Assembly: GCF_002068095.1 (NCBI RefSeq)
Contig: NZ_LWIG01000033.1
Coordinates: 282,060 to 321,036, forward strand
Source: Bradyrhizobium sacchari
Lineage (GTDB): Bacteria > Pseudomonadota > Alphaproteobacteria > Rhizobiales > Xanthobacteraceae
Length of the DNA stretch: 38,977 nt
Direction of reading: 5' to 3'
Positions 15,927-23,988 of the stretch are shown here, piece after piece. Under the pieces are notes generated by a model. It did not search any database. It worked only from the letters and a program-made list of their open reading frames with translations, and was not told the DNA's origin. Within the stretch, counting starts at the first letter, position 1. Each line of letters begins with the position of its first letter. A program made the position numbers and the translations under genes.

Positions 15927-17312
15927 ATGAGCGGTCAAACCATCACAAAGAGCCTGGTCGACGGCCTCGAAAAGCAGGCGTCCGAATACACGGTATGGGA
16001 CGCGAAGCTTCCCGGGTTTGGGGTGCGTGTCCGCCCCACCGGGGCCAAGTCTTTCATCATCGTCTACCGGGCGGGAACCGGCCGAACGGCGCCGGTCCGG
16101 CGCTACACCGTGGCTGCAGTCGGCAAGCTGGCGCCAGAGGCAGCCCGCACCCAAGCCAAGATCCTGCTGGGGAACATTGCCAATGGCGCCGACCCCGCCG
16201 CCGAGAAGCGAGCGAATCGGCCCAAACGGGACCGCCTGACGTTTGATGAGCTCGCCCAGCTCTACCTTGACCAATATGCCAAGGTACGGAAATCGAGCTG
16301 GAAGAATGACGAAGGCTACCTAAAGAAGCCCCGAGCCAAGTGGAAGCGCCGAATCGCTTCCGAAATCACCGACGACGATGTTGCCGAGCTCCTCGAGGAG
16401 ATCGGCGCCACGGCGCCCGTCGGGGCGAACCGGACGCAATCAATCCTGCACACCCTATTTTCCTGGGCCAAGGAACCGGGGCGTAAGCACGTGCCAGTCA
16501 ATCCGGTGGCGGACATGCGCCGGCGCTACCAAGAAACTGCCCGTGAACGCATCCTCAATGATGAGGAGATCCGGACCTTGTGGTGGGGCTTGGACGACCC
16601 CGAGTTGCCCGCCGGACGCTCTGTCGCCCTCGCCCTTCGGTTTATCCTGGCAACTATGGTCCGGCCTGGCCAGTCCGCCGGCCTGCTCATCCCGGAGTTA
16701 GTCGGGTTCACCAGCGAGGATCCGCAGTACCATATCCCAAAACATCGGGTGAAGAAGCGCCGCGAAGTAATTGTCCCACTGAATGCTTTAGCCGTTGCTA
16801 GTGTTCGGGAGGCAATAACGCGCGACGATCAAGGCGCCGTCTTCTGTTCCTGGTCGACCCAGGCCGCCACAGCCGCCGATGAAGGAGCAAACAGCAGACG
16901 GACGGAAGCGGAGCGGCAACTACTGTTGCCGATCACCCGAGACTCATTGTCCGCAGCCTTGAACGGCCGGCCGGCCAAAGGCAAACGACCGGCGCGCAGG
17001 GGCATCCGGGAGCATCTCGGCATGGCTCACTTCACACCGCACGATCTCAGGCGCACTGCCGCGACGATCGCGCGTCGCGGTGGGGCCAAACGCGAGGACG
17101 TTAAGGCGCTGCTCGATCACCTGGAGGGCGACGTCACCGCCACGTATGACAAGTACGACATGTTGCCAGAGAAGCGGCTCGTCGCCTCGATCTTGGAAAC
17201 TGAGCTGAGAAAGATCGTCGGAAATCGAGCCTTGCCGTCGCCGAAACCGATCCTCGCAGGCGAGAACGTAGTATCGATCACCGAGGGAGAACGCAGAATT
17301 GCGAGTTTGTGA
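15927..17312 (+). CDS. int: Tyrosine-type site-specific integrase (P4/DUF4102 type)
   Basis: A 461-residue tyrosine recombinase. It has an N-terminal Arm-DNA-binding domain (YTVWDAKLPGFGVRVRPTGAKSFIIVYRAG), a SAM-like core-binding domain around residues 95-190, and a catalytic domain with Arg246 (MVRPGQ), His372-x-x-Arg375 (HDLRR), His398 (LLDHLEGDV) and nucleophile Tyr407 (TATYDKYD). The catalytic set looks complete, so the protein may be active. I chose the ATG at 15927 (MSGQTITKSLVDGLEKQ); an upstream in-frame start would add 21 residues. It sits next to the tRNA-Pro fragment and transcribes into the element, the usual layout of tRNA-targeting islands. Confidence 0.93.
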   Translation: MSGQTITKSLVDGLEKQASEYTVWDAKLPGFGVRVRPTGAKSFIIVYRAGTGRTAPVRRYTVAAVGKLAPEAARTQAKILLGNIANGADPAAEKRANRPKRDRLTFDELAQLYLDQYAKVRKSSWKNDEGYLKKPRAKWKRRIASEITDDDVAELLEEIGATAPVGANRTQSILHTLFSWAKEPGRKHVPVNPVADMRRRYQETARERILNDEEIRTLWWGLDDPELPAGRSVALALRFILATMVRPGQSAGLLIPELVGFTSEDPQYHIPKHRVKKRREVIVPLNALAVASVREAITRDDQGAVFCSWSTQAATAADEGANSRRTEAERQLLLPITRDSLSAALNGRPAKGKRPARRGIREHLGMAHFTPHDLRRTAATIARRGGAKREDVKALLDHLEGDVTATYDKYDMLPEKRLVASILETELRKIVGNRALPSPKPILAGENVVSITEGERRIASL

Positions 17313-17443
17313 ATCGCAAAAATCGACAAACCCACAAATGCAAGGGGAGACGGCTTCTGATGGCCGTGGCTAGCATCTGATCCAGTCAGTCGGCGCCGGT
17401 CGCTTCTTTGCTGAGCGCCGGCTCCTCCAAATGGAGAGAACGG

Positions 17444-17641
17444 ATGCAGCAATTTTTGAATACAAAAGAGGCAGCCAAGCACGTGCGCCTCTCGACTGCG
17501 ACGCTAGAACGCCTGCGCGTTCGTGGCGGGGGCCCGACCTACATCACGCCAATCCCTTCTAAGGTGGTCTACGACGTGACCGACCTTGATGCTTGGATGT
17601 GGAGCCGTCGGCGCAAGTCGACTTCCGAAACGGCCGCCTAA
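17444..17641 (+). CDS. AlpA/excisionase-like HTH protein
   Basis: A 65-residue protein starting MQQFLNTKEAAKHVRLSTATLERLRVRGGGP. This is the winged/MerR-like HTH_17 pattern of recombination directionality factors and AlpA-type regulators, with the usual Y-D-V-TDLDAWMWSRRR end. GGAGAGAACGG precedes the ATG. Located 131 bp after int and before the replication gene, it probably bends DNA for excision or controls element genes. Active excisionase function is inference. Confidence 0.8.
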   Translation: MQQFLNTKEAAKHVRLSTATLERLRVRGGGPTYITPIPSKVVYDVTDLDAWMWSRRRKSTSETAA

Positions 17642-17647
17642 CCCTTC

Positions 17648-17663
17648 GCGCGCGTTAGCGCGC
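17648..17663 (+). terminator. Short GC hairpin
   Basis: GCGCGC-GTTA-GCGCGC followed by TTT, 6 bp after the excisionase-like gene stop. It is a small stem with a short T-run, so it may be a weak terminator or attenuator ahead of the primase gene. Confidence 0.4.
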
Positions 17664-17793
17664 TTTCGCCGGCCAAGCATTCCCAAACACCAGACAATGA
17701 GAGGCCAAAATAACAACGTCCCCCGTCGGGCGCCAAAAGAATGGCCCCGCCGACTGCCAGGTCGAACGGGGCCACAAGCTGAAAACCTGAGAG

Positions 17794-20196
17794 ATGAATA
17801 CCACAACGATCGTTGACAATCAACGAACCGCGCTTGGCCTTGCCGAGCTTGGGTTCGACGTTTTTCCGTTACTGCCCAATCAGAAAACGCCAGCGCTGCG
17901 TGACAACTGGAAGGATGTTGCCAGTCGCGATCCCGCCCGCATCAAGCGGCATTGGTCTGGCGAAAATCGCGCGCGAAATATTGGCATTCGCACCGGCATG
18001 CCCTTCCAGAACGGCTTCCTTGTCGTCATCGATATCGACACTAAGGATGGAAAGCCGGGGATGCAGTCGATCGCCGAGCTTGAGGAACAGCTCGGCAAAC
18101 TACCCGCGACGACAACTTTCCGGACGGCCTCTGGTGGCGAGCACCGCTATTTTGTCGCGCCATGGCCGCTTGGAAATAGCAACTCGAAGTTGGGACCCGG
18201 CATCGACGTTAAAGGTGTTGGCGGCTATGTCGTCGGTTGCGGCAGTACAGTCGACGGAAGAGCATATGATCTAGCGAACCAGGAAGGAATCGCGGAACTC
18301 CCGGAGGGCTGGGCTGCAGCTTGCGGCCGCCCTCGAGAGCGATCAGCACTCGACCGAGCTGTTCCTTTGGTCGACTTGGACGGCCCCTTCAACATCGAAC
18401 GCGCGATCGCTTATCTCGCCGGGGGCGCTCCCTCGCACGGGACCTACATCGTGGCCTGCCACGTTCGCGGTCTTGGCATCAGCCAGGAGAAGTGCCTGGA
18501 GCTGATTGTTGAACATTGGCCGGGCGCCGACGGAAAAACGTACGACCATATCGAAACCCGGGTTCGCAATGCCTACACTTACGCACAGGATCCCGCCGGT
18601 ATTGCGTGCGCCGAGGTAGAATTTGAGGCCCTCGACGTCGCCCCACGGCAACCTCCGGCCGGAAATTGGGACGAACCGGCCGATCTTTGGAAACAGGGGA
18701 AGCCGCCAGCAGACATGCTCGAAGGGATCGTCCCGCCCTTCCTGAATGCATTCGGGAGGGATCGGGCGCGCTCGCTGGGCGTAAATTCGGACGCAATCAC
18801 GGCCGCGGCTGTGGCGGTAGTGGGCTCACTGATCCCTGCGAGCAACCGGCTGCAGATGTTCCAAAACCGGAGTTCATGGTCGGTACTCTGTGTGCTTTGG
18901 ACAGCGCTTGTCGGCGATCCCGGCTCAGCCAAGTCGGCTGCGGTGAAGGCGGCGCTTGCCTTCGCCAATCCCGTCAACAAAGCCTGGTCGGCGGCATTTG
19001 CCAAGGAAATGGCCAACTACGATCGGGCGGAGCTCGCCTTTTCGGCTCGTACCTCGAAGAAGAAAAAGACCGAAGAGCCGGTTGAGCCGGACGGGCATCC
19101 GGCGGACGTCATGGCGAAGCCGACACCGCCGAAGTCCCGCTCGAAAATCTCGAACGACAGCACCACCGAGGCGATCGTAACGCGCCTGGCAGAAACGCCG
19201 GAAGTTGCGCCGCTCATCCAATATTCCGATGAGCTCTCCGGTTGGCTCGGAGGTATGGACGCCTACCGGGCAAAGGGCTCCAAAGACAGGGCGCTTTGGC
19301 TTGAGGCCAAAGAAGGCGCCTCCTACCGCGTCGATCGCCAGGGCCGCGGATCGGTCGAAGCCCCGAATCTGGCGGTGTCAATCATCGGAGGCATTCAAGA
19401 TGATCTCATCGCGCGACTAGCTCCCGATCTCGAGACCGATGGGCTGTTGCAGCGTTTCGCCCTGATCGCCATTCGGCAGCTGGGGCTCGGCGAAGACAAT
19501 GCCGAAGATCCGGCCATTGAGGCCGCAATCCCACGCATCGCCCTGGCACTCGCTGGCCTCGGCGAGGCAACCTATCGCTTCGCCACCGCGGCTGCAGAGG
19601 AGCTGTGGGCTATCAAGGCGTTCAAAGCGCGCGAGATGGCCCGTCCCGACATTCCCTCGGGACTGAAAACGTGGCTGGCGAAGACTGATGCAGAGTTCGG
19701 TCGGTATGCCCTCGCCTTCCACCTGATCGAATGGGCTATTGTCGCTGAAGCGATCGAGCTTCCTCCTGACGATCTGATCTCCGCCGCAACGGCCAGGAGG
19801 GCGCGGCGCTACGTCGAGGAATTTCTCTACGCTCACGCCCTCTTCATCCACACCACAGTGTTCGATGGCGGCGGCCACGATCACGAGGCGCGATGGGTCG
19901 CGGGCTACATCCTAAGCCGGAACGTCCAACGGCTTTCGGCCAGGGAGGTCAAACGGGCTCGGCCGCGCAGTCTCGGCAAGAACCCCAGGCAACTGATGGC
20001 GGTGATGGGCCAGCTTGAGGTGGACGGCTGGGTGCGTCTGGTCACCTCAGATCCCCCCAGCTGGCGGATCAATCCTGCCGTTCACGACGGGCGCTTCAAC
20101 GATATCCGGCGCGCCGAAACTGAACGTCGCGAAGCTGTCCGCGGCGAAATCGCGATCGCAGCCGCGAGTCGGCGGGCGCAAGGAGGCGCGGCATAA
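17794..20196 (+). CDS. PrimPol-DUF3987 replication protein
   Basis: An 800-residue two-domain protein. Residues about 10-190 form a bifunctional primase-polymerase domain: FDVFPLLPNQKTP, the catalytic D80-x-D82 in VVIDIDTKDG, SGGEHRYF with His117, and GIDVKGVGGYVVGCGS. Residues about 295-720 form DUF3987, a helicase-like ATPase, with Walker A GDPGSAKSA near residues 374-382. This architecture is standard for replication proteins of plasmids, prophages and integrative elements. It lies in the int-HTH-primase order and is followed directly by the iteron-like array, so the pair is a candidate autonomous replication unit. The start ATG at 17794 follows a weak GAGAG. Confidence 0.9.
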   Translation: MNTTTIVDNQRTALGLAELGFDVFPLLPNQKTPALRDNWKDVASRDPARIKRHWSGENRARNIGIRTGMPFQNGFLVVIDIDTKDGKPGMQSIAELEEQLGKLPATTTFRTASGGEHRYFVAPWPLGNSNSKLGPGIDVKGVGGYVVGCGSTVDGRAYDLANQEGIAELPEGWAAACGRPRERSALDRAVPLVDLDGPFNIERAIAYLAGGAPSHGTYIVACHVRGLGISQEKCLELIVEHWPGADGKTYDHIETRVRNAYTYAQDPAGIACAEVEFEALDVAPRQPPAGNWDEPADLWKQGKPPADMLEGIVPPFLNAFGRDRARSLGVNSDAITAAAVAVVGSLIPASNRLQMFQNRSSWSVLCVLWTALVGDPGSAKSAAVKAALAFANPVNKAWSAAFAKEMANYDRAELAFSARTSKKKKTEEPVEPDGHPADVMAKPTPPKSRSKISNDSTTEAIVTRLAETPEVAPLIQYSDELSGWLGGMDAYRAKGSKDRALWLEAKEGASYRVDRQGRGSVEAPNLAVSIIGGIQDDLIARLAPDLETDGLLQRFALIAIRQLGLGEDNAEDPAIEAAIPRIALALAGLGEATYRFATAAAEELWAIKAFKAREMARPDIPSGLKTWLAKTDAEFGRYALAFHLIEWAIVAEAIELPPDDLISAATARRARRYVEEFLYAHALFIHTTVFDGGGHDHEARWVAGYILSRNVQRLSAREVKRARPRSLGKNPRQLMAVMGQLEVDGWVRLVTSDPPSWRINPAVHDGRFNDIRRAETERREAVRGEIAIAAASRRAQGGAA

Positions 20197-20207
20197 TGGT
20201 TCGGTCC

Positions 20208-20470
20208 TGTCAGCGGTGTCAGCGAGTGTCAACGCTGTCAGCGCCCTTAGGCCCTGATCTGCAGCTTCACAAAGCGGGCAGCGTAGGCGTCGTCACGCTG
20301 ACACCCGCTGACACCGCTGACGGTAAAGCGGCTTCGAAGCCCCCGCCAGCGCGGGGGGTGTCAGCGGTGTCACTTGCGCGCGCGGAAACACCAAGGCTTT
20401 TTACCCCCTCCTCCCTCTTTCTTCCTCCGAGCCCGTTTAGCCGGAATCCGCTGACACCGCTGACACCCCC
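20208..20470. repeat. Iteron-like array of TGTCAGCGG units, candidate origin
   Basis: The 9-mer TGTCAGCGG or a near variant occurs in plus orientation at 20208, 20217, 20227 (TGTCAACGC), 20236, 20359 and, partly, 20368. In minus orientation (CGCTGACA-type) it occurs at 20296, 20306, 20315 (variant), 20449 and 20458. Spacing within clusters is 9-10 bp. A perfect 19-bp inverted repeat, 20354-20372 with 20452-20470, brackets a pyrimidine-rich tract at about 20399-20429 (TTTTACCCCCTCCTCCCTC and on). It starts 12 bp after the replication gene and fills the gene-free gap up to 20563. A frame across it exists but is low-complexity and not believable. The origin role is inference from structure and context. 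Confidence 0.68.
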
Positions 20471-20563
20471 GCCGCTGGCCGCTCCTCCCCGAGCGAGGCG
20501 CCCGCGCCGGCTATTGCGTCCATTCATATCCCCGGCCCGCGTCCGCAATTCAGGGAGACCTCA

Positions 20564-20956
20564 ATGAACCGCTTCGCCCCCGGCCGCACGTTCAAGTCTC
20601 GAGGCCGGCCGTATCAGATCCTCGGCCCTAAGGATCACTGGATGCGGGATGGACGCTACGTCGAGATGATCCGCTATCAGTCCGTCTGCGCGGAGCCTGG
20701 CTGCAAGCGCACGTTTATCGCGCTCACGACCAAAACCCGCATTCGCAGAGGGCAGCTGAACAAGCGGTGCGAGCTCCACCATGCCCCAGGCGTTCCGATC
20801 CCGGTCAGGAAGGCAAAGAAGGTGCGCAAGAAGCGCCCCAAGATCCGGTTGAAGAAGCCGTCGGCGGCGGCCCGCCTGGCGGCTCGTCGGGAGCGTGCGG
20901 TCCAGCGGGCCCTCGTCGCCATGCAACGCGTCCAGCGGCCCTCCTATCTGGACTGA
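20564..20956 (+). CDS. Highly basic hypothetical protein with Cys/His cluster
   Basis: A 130-residue protein. The N-half has paired metal-site candidates: SVCAEPGCKRTF and, about 20 residues on, KRCELHHAPG. The C-half is extremely Lys/Arg-rich (KAKKVRKKRPKIRLKKPSAA). AGGGAGACCTCA precedes the ATG. The composition suggests a small zinc-containing nucleic-acid-binding protein, possibly serving the adjacent replication region. I do not recognise a named family. Confidence 0.72.
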   Translation: MNRFAPGRTFKSRGRPYQILGPKDHWMRDGRYVEMIRYQSVCAEPGCKRTFIALTTKTRIRRGQLNKRCELHHAPGVPIPVRKAKKVRKKRPKIRLKKPSAAARLAARRERAVQRALVAMQRVQRPSYLD

Positions 20957-21030
20957 GGGGCCTTCTGACGCCTTGCAGGGGCCGTCCAGCTACGGCAATC
21001 TGGCGTTGAGCCCCAAAACGGAGGTTTTCT

Positions 21031-21477
21031 ATGCCCCGCGGCCAGTTCTACACGGTCTTCACCCTGGGATTTGCCAGCGCCATCGCAATACTTGGGATCG
21101 TAACCGGGGTAGTCCTATTCTTCTGGCACGAGCCTACTTGGCGCATTGCATGGGCGCTTGGCGCTTACGGCAACCACCTTTCCCCGCTGTACTCCGGCCT
21201 GATCGTCGCCGGCGCGGCTGTGTTCGTCGCTTACTGGATTGTGCGGATCCAGCAGGCTGTTGTTCGTTGGTCCGGCGATCGTCTTATCGCGAGGCTGAAC
21301 CAGCAATACACCGCAATCGCACAGACCCAGGGCTGCGAGTATGCGGACGAGTTCATGAGACTGCAGGCGCAGTCCATAATTGAGGAGAGTGAGGGGAAAC
21401 CGTTCAATCTCTTCGGTCGCGAGAAAATGCTCCACGCTGCCGCGGCCGCAGGTGTGCAAATTCGCCCGCCCGCTTAA
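21031..21477 (+). CDS. Hypothetical protein with two transmembrane helices
   Basis: A 148-residue protein. Two hydrophobic segments are visible: about residues 8-31 (TLGFASAIAILGIVTGVVLFFW) and 53-70 (LYSGLIVAGAAVFVAYWI). A cytosolic-like, Gln/Glu-rich C-terminal half follows, partly helical and probably coiled (RLNQQYTAIAQTQGCEYADEF). ACGGAGGTTTTCT precedes the ATG. No family recognised; small inner-membrane proteins with helical tails are common on such elements. Confidence 0.7.
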   Translation: MPRGQFYTVFTLGFASAIAILGIVTGVVLFFWHEPTWRIAWALGAYGNHLSPLYSGLIVAGAAVFVAYWIVRIQQAVVRWSGDRLIARLNQQYTAIAQTQGCEYADEFMRLQAQSIIEESEGKPFNLFGREKMLHAAAAAGVQIRPPA

Positions 21478-21480
21478 ATC

Positions 21481-21645
21481 ATGAAGTTGGGTGCGAGCGC
21501 GCTTGTCGCGCAAGCCGGCCCACAAGGCGCCACGCCCCGAAAAGTCATCTTTCCGAACTATGGCAGGGAATTGTACCCCGCCGCCTCACCAGATCGCGCC
21601 AAACATCAGCCATCGGTCGTCCAAGTCGCCTTTCAAAACGGCTAA
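21481..21645 (+). CDS. Possible small protein downstream of the membrane gene
   Basis: A 54-residue frame from ATG 21481, only 3 bp after the preceding stop, so translational coupling is possible. The sequence (MKLGASALVAQAGPQGATPR then KVIFPNYGRELYPAASPDRA) has ordinary amino-acid composition. There is no separate ribosome-binding site and no family. Confidence 0.42.
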   Translation: MKLGASALVAQAGPQGATPRKVIFPNYGRELYPAASPDRAKHQPSVVQVAFQNG

Positions 21646-21876
21646 AACGCACAAAATCGACAAGCGCAGTGTAGAAGATCAAGCTGATTCGGAGTGCTCT
21701 GCCCTCGCCCGCCGAGTTTTGCGAAGCTTGCAATCACGCAAAGGACGACACGTTCGGCGCAGCCCCTTCAATTCCAGGTATTCGCGCAATGTCGACATAA
21801 TCGACAAACTCTCACGGTTGACCAAGCTCGCCTTCAGTGATCCCAAACGCATGCTGGGGCTCAAGGAGAGCAAAGC

Positions 21877-22314
21877 ATGCGCCAAGAAATGGAAGAGCTC
21901 GACACCGCAACGCTATTTGCCGACGACCATCAACTGCCGCCGCATCAGTCGGCCGTCGCCGCCGACCAACAGCCACAGCACCCGCCTGCGACGCAGCGTG
22001 AAGCGCCGCACGATGTCTCACCTGAAATCAAGCAGGCCATGCTTGCTGCGGCTACCGCCCAGCGAGTGATCGATCGCCTCGCCGCGCTTCAAAACCAAGA
22101 GATCATCAAATACACCGGCGTCTCTCGTGCTGAGCTAGGCCTGCGCGTCTGGAACGCACCAATGGGCGAAGTCGCAAAACGCGTCGGGATCAAGAAGCAC
22201 GTGCTCATACGCATCTGCAAACTCTATGAGGTGCCTACGCCTCCGAAGGGCTACTTCAACACGAGCTTTGCTAACCGCCCGATCCGATGGACGCGCGTTG
22301 CCGTGGTGGGCTGA
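21877..22314 (+). CDS. HTH-domain hypothetical protein
   Basis: A 145-residue protein. The first 60 residues are Gln/His/Pro-rich and probably disordered; residues about 60-90 look helical (IKQAMLAAATAQRVIDRLAAL). The C-terminal part, WNAPMGEVAKRVGIKKHVLI followed by RICKLYEVPTPPKGYF, matches a short HTH seen in many phage/ICE hypothetical proteins, where a recognition helix is followed by a P-x-P-P-x-G-Y-[WF] ending. AAGGAG lies 8 bp before the ATG at 21877. Probably DNA-binding; target unknown. Confidence 0.72.
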   Translation: MRQEMEELDTATLFADDHQLPPHQSAVAADQQPQHPPATQREAPHDVSPEIKQAMLAAATAQRVIDRLAALQNQEIIKYTGVSRAELGLRVWNAPMGEVAKRVGIKKHVLIRICKLYEVPTPPKGYFNTSFANRPIRWTRVAVVG

Positions 22315-22355
22315 ACGCGACGAGGACCGATCCGCCGCTCTAGGAAGAGTACGAG

Positions 22356-22532
22356 TTGCTCGAGCTACAAGTTGAGAAGGCACGAGCTCGAACAGCTTCT
22401 AAACATTGGGATCATCGCGCCTGTCGCCGGCGGGCGACGGGTGAGCCACGGTACTGCGCCGAGACCGTCGAAAGCCGAGCCACGCCCCAGCAATGTATCC
22501 GGCCCTCTGACCCGCTCTGGTGGGACAAGTAA
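22356..22532 (+). CDS. Small TTG-started protein ending PSDPLWWDK
   Basis: A 58-residue frame with no ATG. A TTG at 22356 is preceded by AGGAAGAG at 7 bp, and an in-frame TAG lies just upstream at 22341-22343, so TTG is the sensible start. The sequence has a Lys/Arg helix (LELQVEKARARTASKHWDHR), three cysteines (RACRRR, PRYCAE, PQQCIRP) and a Trp-rich end. The composition looks like a real small protein. Function unknown. Confidence 0.5.
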   Translation: MLELQVEKARARTASKHWDHRACRRRATGEPRYCAETVESRATPQQCIRPSDPLWWDK

Positions 22533-22701
22533 GACCGCGCCGTCGCGCGGCCATCGGCGACAAGATCGCCTGCGCTCTGGTGGAAAAAAGGGGAATAACG
22601 CGCGACCACCGCTACCGGAACCGGCCGGTTGCAGGGTATATGTCAGTGCAACCTGCTTGCGTTGATTCGCGAGCGCAGATCTCTCCAAGGGAATCAGCCC
22701 T
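22533..22701. other. Gap before the TIR gene
   Basis: This is upstream sequence of the TIR gene with AAGGGAAT as probable ribosome-binding site. A frame overlapping the TIR start is present but unsupported. Confidence 0.35.
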
Positions 22702-23415
22702 ATGGCTAGATGCACTGCACCAGTAAGGGGCCATCGCTCTGCGAGGTCGAGAGCGGAATGCCCCGCATGTGGTGGTGGCGGTTACCGAAGCTACGGCGGC
22801 TATGGCGGTGGCTATGGATCGTATTCGTCTCCATCCTACTACTCCTCGCCCGTGAGCAGCGGGAGCGGCCGGAGCGGCGGCGGCTCCGGCAGCAGTACAA
22901 GGCCGCGATGGTCGAAGGCTGGTTCGTTCGTGTCGTACACACCTGCAGAGGTGCAGACACTCACGCCGATCCGCGAGACCGTCGAAAAGCAAGCGCCCCG
23001 ACCCGACCTCCGGGACATTTTCCTTTGCCATGCGTGGGATGACCGTCAGGGGGCAGCCAAACAGCTGCACGATCTCCTTGAGGCATGCGGCGTCAAGGTC
23101 TGGTTCAGCGAGAAAGACGTCGCCCTCGGCACGTCGTTGCTCCGCGAAATCGACAAGGGATTGGCGAAATCGCGAATTGGGATCGTACTGGTGACCCCTG
23201 CGCTGCTGAGCCGCCTCAAAGGAGAGGGCATCGCCGACAAAGAACTATCGGTCCTCCTAGCACGTGACCAACTGGTTCCCGTGGCGTACGGCACGACGTT
23301 CGAAGCTCTCCGCGATGTCAGCCCCATGCTCGCTTCGCGAAGCGGCCTGACAGTCACTGCAGACAATACGATGGCAAACGTCGCGGCCAAACTCGCCGAA
23401 GTGGTTGCTCTCTAA
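22702..23415 (+). CDS. TIR-domain protein with zinc-knuckle-like and Gly/Ser/Tyr-rich N-terminus
   Basis: A 237-residue protein. Residues 1-23 contain Cys4, His11, Cys20 and Cys23 (a possible zinc knuckle, CPAC). Residues 24-66 are a low-complexity Gly/Ser/Tyr linker (GGYRSYGGYGGGYGSYSSPS). Residues about 104-237 are a TIR_2-type domain: DIFLCHAWDD, the VKVWFSEKDVALGTSLLREI loop, SRIGIVLVTPALL, and Glu181 in ADKELSVLL at the position of the catalytic Glu of NAD-cleaving TIRs. Bacterial TIR proteins commonly act as NADase effectors in anti-phage immunity. Here the protein is alone on its strand near a putative HNH-HEPN operon. NADase activity is inferred, not shown. Confidence 0.86.
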   Translation: MARCTAPVRGHRSARSRAECPACGGGGYRSYGGYGGGYGSYSSPSYYSSPVSSGSGRSGGGSGSSTRPRWSKAGSFVSYTPAEVQTLTPIRETVEKQAPRPDLRDIFLCHAWDDRQGAAKQLHDLLEACGVKVWFSEKDVALGTSLLREIDKGLAKSRIGIVLVTPALLSRLKGEGIADKELSVLLARDQLVPVAYGTTFEALRDVSPMLASRSGLTVTADNTMANVAAKLAEVVAL

Positions 23416-23447
23416 CAGCTGTGGTGGCTGAAGGCCAAGCCCAAAGA

Positions 23448-23672
23448 CTAGTTGCCCCGTTCGCTAATCAGGTGCCGCGCGATCTCTGTGCCGGCGCCGT
23501 CAACGACCATTACCACTGTGCTGTTGACGGGATCGTACTCGGGATCGCTGCCAATATCCCGAGCGACACGAGCGCCATACTGCATTGCAAGATCGGCAGA
23601 TTCGAACATTTCTCCCGCATCGCCCGCCTGGAGTTGCCCATTGTTAATGATCGGAAAATAGTAGCGTCGCAC
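23448..23672 (-). CDS. DUF6894-like small protein
   Basis: A 74-residue protein beginning VRRYYFPIINNGQLQAGDAG, with GARVARDIG and a C-terminal VVMVVDGAGTEIARHLI. This matches the common Rhizobiales DUF6894 pattern ([MP]RYYF..., ..A..AR.ia, ..V.v.De.G.ev). I chose GTG 23672, with GAGGT 7 bp upstream, over the ATG at 23702 because family members start right before RYYF. Function unknown. It converges with the TIR gene. A decayed relative lies at 26049-26186. Confidence 0.7.
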   Translation of the reverse strand: MRRYYFPIINNGQLQAGDAGEMFESADLAMQYGARVARDIGSDPEYDPVNSTVVMVVDGAGTEIARHLISERGN

Positions 23673-23702
23673 AGCGAAGACCTCGTCTTTTGTGCCGAGC
23701 AT

Positions 23703-23988
23703 GCACTCATCTCAGGGCGGGATGCACCTGTCAAAAATGGCAGGTCATAGAGCAGGGAGGCAGCGTTTATGCCCTTTTTTTATATCTGCTTGCGTTGGCG
23801 TTTCCGGCCTAGACGTCTCACCCGCCCCGTCAGCGAACGCCGCCTCGTGCTGCGTTTACTGCGCGAACGATCCTCGCGGTGATCGCGAATTTTCTGTCCA
23901 CTGCCCGTCGTTCATTAAGTCATATCGATCGGTCGTCCGCTGATTCCACCTGCCTCGCACCGCGATCAGCGATTCGAAAGGTTTAACA
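23703..23988. other. Intergenic region upstream of the three-gene operon
   Basis: About 285 bp with no gene I trust. It must carry the promoter of the three-gene operon that starts at 23989. A short A/T-rich stretch (CCTTTTTTTATATCTG, about 23772-23787) is the most promoter-like spot. Confidence 0.35.

Noticed and set aside
20196..20567. A 123-residue plus-strand frame across the repeat array
   Set aside because: It is low-complexity, Pro/Arg-rich and built from the TGTCAGCGG repeats; there is no family likeness and no proper ribosome-binding site. The array explains it better.
21491..22069. A 192-residue plus-strand frame upstream of and overlapping the HTH gene
   Set aside because: It is Ser/Arg/Lys-rich with atypical codon use and overlaps a better-supported gene that has its own AAGGAG. 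Likely chance.
22372..22665. A 97-residue plus-strand frame
   Set aside because: It is out of frame with the better small gene at 22356 and is Arg/Pro/Gly-rich like typical shadow frames.
22520..22726. A 68-residue GTG-started frame running into the TIR gene start
   Set aside because: No ribosome-binding site or motif and it overlaps the TIR start; kept only as a remote possibility.
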